The notes under the pieces were generated by a model that saw only the letters and a list, made by a program, of their open reading frames with translations, searched no databases and was not told where the DNA came from. DNA of 64,000 nucleotides from Thunnus maccoyii. Lineage: Eukaryota; Chordata; Actinopteri; Scombriformes; Scombridae. Location of the stretch: the NCBI RefSeq assembly GCF_910596095.1, contig NC_056539.1:10180501-10244500 (forward strand), written 5' to 3'. The position numbers and the translations under genes were made by a program. Below, one piece after another: positions 63,465-64,000 of the stretch. The stretch's first letter is position 1, and each line of letters begins with the position of its first letter.

Positions 63465-64000
63465 GCATCTCACGTCCACTCATTCACTGTTTTTATTCCA
63501 GTTCTCATTGTCCCTCCTGCCTTCTTTCTCCATCTCTCCTCCTCCCTCCCCTACGCTCTCCTCTGAGCTTCTGTACAGTTTCAGTAAACGTTCCTGTCAA
63601 ATGGATACAGTCCAAGTACTGAGACACACACACAAACACACATCCATCCTGCTCCACTTGTTGTTAATTTATGCCAAAACTAGATTAAAAATGGAGATTG
63701 ATCTCATCTGCATTCTTGTCATCATTTCCTTTCTCCTGTGTACACCAAGTAAAAAACACATGAAGAACCACTATGCAGAAGTGTTTCGCCTTGAGCTCAT
63801 TTTGTAAATAAACTTTATGAGAGTGACTAAGTAATGGCTATCAGATGTCAACACTAATTTCTTTATAAAACTGAGGTTGATTAGGGATAATTTGGTCCAT
63901 TTGCGCCCTCACTTCTAACAAAAAGTGCAGATCAGATGGCGGAGGACTTTCAGATGTCTCAGTGCATCTTATCCTCTCTGCACCTGAGCTCCTATGGTAT

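Noticed and set aside
63376..63807. Plus-strand frame of 143 codons
   Set aside because: It runs through a CA repeat (poly-TH) and low-complexity serine/proline sequence inside a ralgps2 intron.
63880..64000. Possible further ralgps2 exon on the minus strand with a GAA|GTGAGG donor
   Set aside because: The encoded residues do not resemble the PH-domain segment expected before FKSTSSK, and the acceptor side is outside the window.

Overview
The window is nuclear DNA from a bony fish, most likely a spiny-rayed (percomorph) teleost. This is inferred from four spliced vertebrate genes with GT-AG introns, long CA/GT microsatellites, and many small DNA transposons, SINEs and LINE tails of the kind that fill teleost introns. 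Most long open frames in the window are chance frames inside introns or repeats.

All recognised host genes are transcribed on the minus strand, so transcription runs from high to low coordinates. At the right edge (61.3-63.1 kb) are the last three coding exons of a RALGPS gene (called ralgps2 from its neighbour), encoding the end of its PH domain, followed by a long 3' UTR. At 40.7-51.2 kb is a complete fam20b gene (glycosaminoglycan xylosylkinase): eight coding exons that join in frame to 409 codons, with an upstream noncoding exon and a probable promoter near 52.6-52.85 kb. RALGPS2 next to FAM20B in the same orientation matches the mammalian order on human 1q25. Below fam20b are two small three-exon TNF-superfamily ligand genes, at 32.5-34.6 kb (193 codons) and 15.0-15.7 kb (179 codons). 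Between them, at 26.1-27.3 kb, are five exon-like blocks of a MGAT5-type N-acetylglucosaminyltransferase with several splice-frame lesions, which I read as a decaying pseudogene.

The rest is mostly mobile DNA. It includes a TIR element carrying a broken Myb/SANT-like gene (0.65-2.2 kb); two hAT-type elements with 8-bp target duplications and an internal tRNA-like segment (4.2 and 13.1 kb); a long-inverted-repeat element (18.5-19.7 kb); a dead Tc1 element with IR/DR ends (24.4-25.8 kb); a hAT-type MITE (36.9 kb); a MITE interrupted by a four-module foldback element with a perfect 10-bp duplication (52.9-54.2 kb); a tRNA-derived SINE (54.9 kb); an L1-like endonuclease fragment (55.6 kb); and a hAT-type element (62.0-63.0 kb) whose target duplication covers the splice donor of the penultimate RALGPS2 intron.

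I saw no rRNA, no functional tRNA, no CRISPR array and no bacterial-type system. The items most worth follow-up are the splice-donor insertion, the foldback element, the MGAT5-like relic and the linked pair of TNF ligands.
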